From the NCBI GenBank assembly GCA_019245555.1, contig JAFARH010000322.1, positions 1 to 7,683 of the forward strand: 7,683 nucleotides of DNA. Direction: 5' to 3'. Shown here piece after piece: positions 6,058 to 7,683 of the stretch. Below the pieces are notes generated by a model. The model was given only the letters and a program-made list of their open reading frames with translations, searched no databases and was not told the DNA's origin. A program made the position numbers and the translations under genes. Every line of letters begins with the position of its first letter. Within the stretch, counting starts at the first letter, position 1. This stretch comes from Betaproteobacteria bacterium (GTDB taxonomy: Bacteria > Pseudomonadota > Gammaproteobacteria > Burkholderiales > SG8-39).

Positions 6058-7683
6058 CTAGCGTTTCGCCTGCTGCAGCGCCTCCCACACGCGCCGCGGC
6101 GTCGCCGGCATGTCCAGGTGCGTGATGCCACGCGGACGCAGCGCGTCGAGGATCGCGTTCATCACTACGGGCGGCGCGCCGACACAGCCGGCCTCGCCGA
6201 TGCCTTTCACGCCAACGGGATTGGTCTTGGCCGGTACCTCGATGAAGTCGAGCTCATAGTGCGGCGGCAGATCCGAGGCGCGCGGCATCGCGTAGTCCGT
6301 AAAGCTCGCCGACAGCATCTGGCCCGACTCGGGATCGAACACGATGTTCTCCATCAGCGCCTGGCCGATGCCCTGCGCGAGCGCGCCTTCGATCTGGCCG
6401 TGGCAGATGAGTGGATTGATCACCTTGCCCACGTCGTCGACCACGGTGTAGTGATCGATGAACACCTCGCCCGTTTCTGGATCGATCTCGAGCTCGCAAG
6501 CATGGCAACCATTGGGGAAAGTCGGTGGCGCCGCGGATGAGCCGCTCGCATCGAGGCCGGTGCCGAACTTGGTCGTCGGACCGACGGGGCGGTAGAACGC
6601 CTTCGCTACGTCCGTGAGCGGGATCGAGCGATCGGTGCCCGCGACAGTGAATTTGCCGTCCTTGAATTCGAGATCTGTACCCGCTGCCTCCAGCAGGTGC
6701 CCCGCCATCGCCCTGGCCTTCTCGATGATGGCGTCGGCGGCGCCCTTCAGCGCCGAGCCGCCGAGCATCGCGCTGCGCGAGGCGTAAGTGCCGCGGCCGA
6801 ACGACACCGCATCGGTGTCGCCCTGCACGAGGCGCACATTCTCGAATGGCACCCCGAGCCAGTCGGAGACGAGCTGCGCGTAGGTAGTTGCGTGGCCCTG
6901 CCCGTGGTTGTGGGTACCGGCCACGATCGTCACCATGCCGCTCGGATCGAAGCGCAACTCCATGCGCTCGTTGAAGACGCCGGAATCCTCGAGGTAGTAG
7001 ATGAGCGAGCGGCCCCGCAGGCGGCCCTTGGCTTCGCTCGCCTTCTTCCTCGATGCGTAGCCCTTCCAGTCGGCGAGCTCGAGCGCGCGGTCGGTCAGTC
7101 GGCCGAAATCGCCGGAGTCGTAGGTCCAGCCCACGGGCTTCGCCACAGTCCAGTTCGCAGTCGTGTCGTAAGGCATCTGGCTCGGCTGGATGTAATTGCG
7201 CCGGCGGAGCTCGACGGGATCCATCTTGAGCTTGAGCGCCGCCTCTTCCATCAGCCGCTCGATCAGGTACGAAGCCTCCGGCCGTCCGGCGCCGCGGTAA
7301 GGTCCAAGCGGCGTCGTGTGCGTGAAGGTCGCCTTGCTCATGACCAGCATCGCCGGCACGACGTAGACGTTCGGAATATTGCGTAGGGCGCAGAGCACAG
7401 GCACCACGCCCGCATTGGTCACATAGGCGCCGACGGCATGCAGCGCCTGCGCGCGTACCGCGAGGATCTTGCCGTTGTCGTCGAGCGCCATCTCGGCGCT
7501 GATCAGCTGGTCGCGTCCATGGTTGTCGCCGAGCATCGATTCGGTGCGCGTCGCCACCCACTTTACCGGCCGGCCGAGCTTCTTCGACGCCCAGAGGACG
7601 AGGCCGTCCTCGGGATAGATGTCGCCCTTCATGCCGAAGCCGCCGCCAACGTCCGGCGAGATCACGCGCAGCTTGATCTCCGG
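6058..7683 (-). CDS. Molybdenum hydroxylase large subunit, CoxL / xanthine dehydrogenase family (C-terminal part, truncated by window edge)
   Basis: The large, molybdopterin-cytosine-dinucleotide-binding subunit of a xanthine-oxidase-family hydroxylase, which adds water-derived oxygen to an aromatic ring or aldehyde carbon. It works with a FAD subunit and a 2Fe-2S subunit (CoxM/CoxS type) not seen here. The last 541 residues are visible; the family is usually 760-810, so roughly 230-260 N-terminal residues lie beyond the right edge. Motifs (numbered from the first visible residue): VGGGFGMK at 12-19, the cofactor-binding glycine loop; GPYRGAGRPEA at 127-137, the active-site loop; NHGQGHATTYAQ at 259-270; and GIGEAGCVGAPP at 494-505 with the catalytic Glu at 497. 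The loop reads PYRGAGR, not the AYRCSFR of genuine CO dehydrogenase, so this is a form-II-like or other hydroxylase and not a CO oxidiser. The C-terminal DMPATPRRVWEAL is typical. The Rieske oxygenase gene starts 5 bases after its TAG, so they form an operon. Confidence 0.95.
   Translation of the reverse strand, partial: PEIKLRVISPDVGGGFGMKGDIYPEDGLVLWASKKLGRPVKWVATRTESMLGDNHGRDQLISAEMALDDNGKILAVRAQALHAVGAYVTNAGVVPVLCALRNIPNVYVVPAMLVMSKATFTHTTPLGPYRGAGRPEASYLIERLMEEAALKLKMDPVELRRRNYIQPSQMPYDTTANWTVAKPVGWTYDSGDFGRLTDRALELADWKGYASRKKASEAKGRLRGRSLIYYLEDSGVFNERMELRFDPSGMVTIVAGTHNHGQGHATTYAQLVSDWLGVPFENVRLVQGDTDAVSFGRGTYASRSAMLGGSALKGAADAIIEKARAMAGHLLEAAGTDLEFKDGKFTVAGTDRSIPLTDVAKAFYRPVGPTTKFGTGLDASGSSAAPPTFPNGCHACELEIDPETGEVFIDHYTVVDDVGKVINPLICHGQIEGALAQGIGQALMENIVFDPESGQMLSASFTDYAMPRASDLPPHYELDFIEVPAKTNPVGVKGIGEAGCVGAPPVVMNAILDALRPRGITHLDMPATPRRVWEALQQAKR

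Noticed and set aside
5225..6061. 278-residue plus-strand frame opposite the Rieske oxygenase
   Set aside because: It is an antisense shadow; the minus-strand frame has the Rieske and iron-binding residues.
6053..6088. Upstream GTG start (6088) for the Rieske oxygenase, adding 12 residues
   Set aside because: It would overlap the 3' end of the molybdenum subunit gene. The ATG at 6052 gives the usual family N-terminus (MRSFPLNAWYAVAW).
6254..7561. 435-residue minus-strand frame overlapping the molybdenum subunit
   Set aside because: It is a frame-shifted copy of the same strand, very rich in Arg and Ala, with no motifs. The CoxL frame holds every conserved motif.
1..7683. CRISPR arrays, tRNA/rRNA genes, insertion sequences, att sites, riboswitches, intrinsic terminators
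   Set aside because: No regular repeats, cloverleaf-like stretches, transposase motifs or hairpin-plus-T-run were seen by eye, and coding sequence fills almost the whole window.

Overview
The window is GC-rich, gene-dense bacterial DNA. It looks like a soil or freshwater betaproteobacterium, probably Burkholderiales. This rests on strong G/C at third codon positions, the mix of families (CoxL-type molybdenum hydroxylase, VanA-type Rieske oxygenase, HyuA-type hydantoinase), a typical short proteobacterial signal peptide and a near absence of intergenic space. Taxonomy is inferred, not shown. No rRNA, tRNA, CRISPR array, insertion sequence or long repeat was seen, and no gene-free stretch is longer than about 41 bases.

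Layout, left to right: (1) 1-1458, minus: N-terminal 486 residues of a HyuA-type hydantoinase/oxoprolinase subunit, cut by the left edge. (2) 1492-1818, plus: unrecognised 108-residue protein. (3) 1815-2732, plus: zinc-independent quinone-oxidoreductase-type reductase, whose start overlaps the previous stop. (4) 2729-4714, minus: M3-family zinc oligopeptidase with a signal peptide, sharing a CTAG with gene 3 so that the two stop codons interlock. (5) 4756-5046, plus: unrecognised basic 96-residue protein. (6) 5018-6052, minus: Rieske/mononuclear-iron oxygenase of the VanA/dicamba-monooxygenase type. (7) 6058-7683, minus: C-terminal 541 residues of a CoxL/xanthine-dehydrogenase-type molybdenum subunit, cut by the right edge.

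On the minus strand the molybdenum subunit is directly followed by the Rieske oxygenase (5 bases between stop and start), so they are very probably one transcription unit. A molybdenum hydroxylase, a Rieske oxygenase and, farther along the same strand, an ATP-dependent hydantoinase/carboxylase-type protein would fit oxidative breakdown of an aromatic or N-heterocyclic compound. The substrate cannot be read from the sequence. The M3 peptidase and the two plus-strand units between them look unrelated to that pathway. I see no clear evidence of a wholly new system; the least explained parts are the two small proteins and the Mo-hydroxylase/Rieske pairing.
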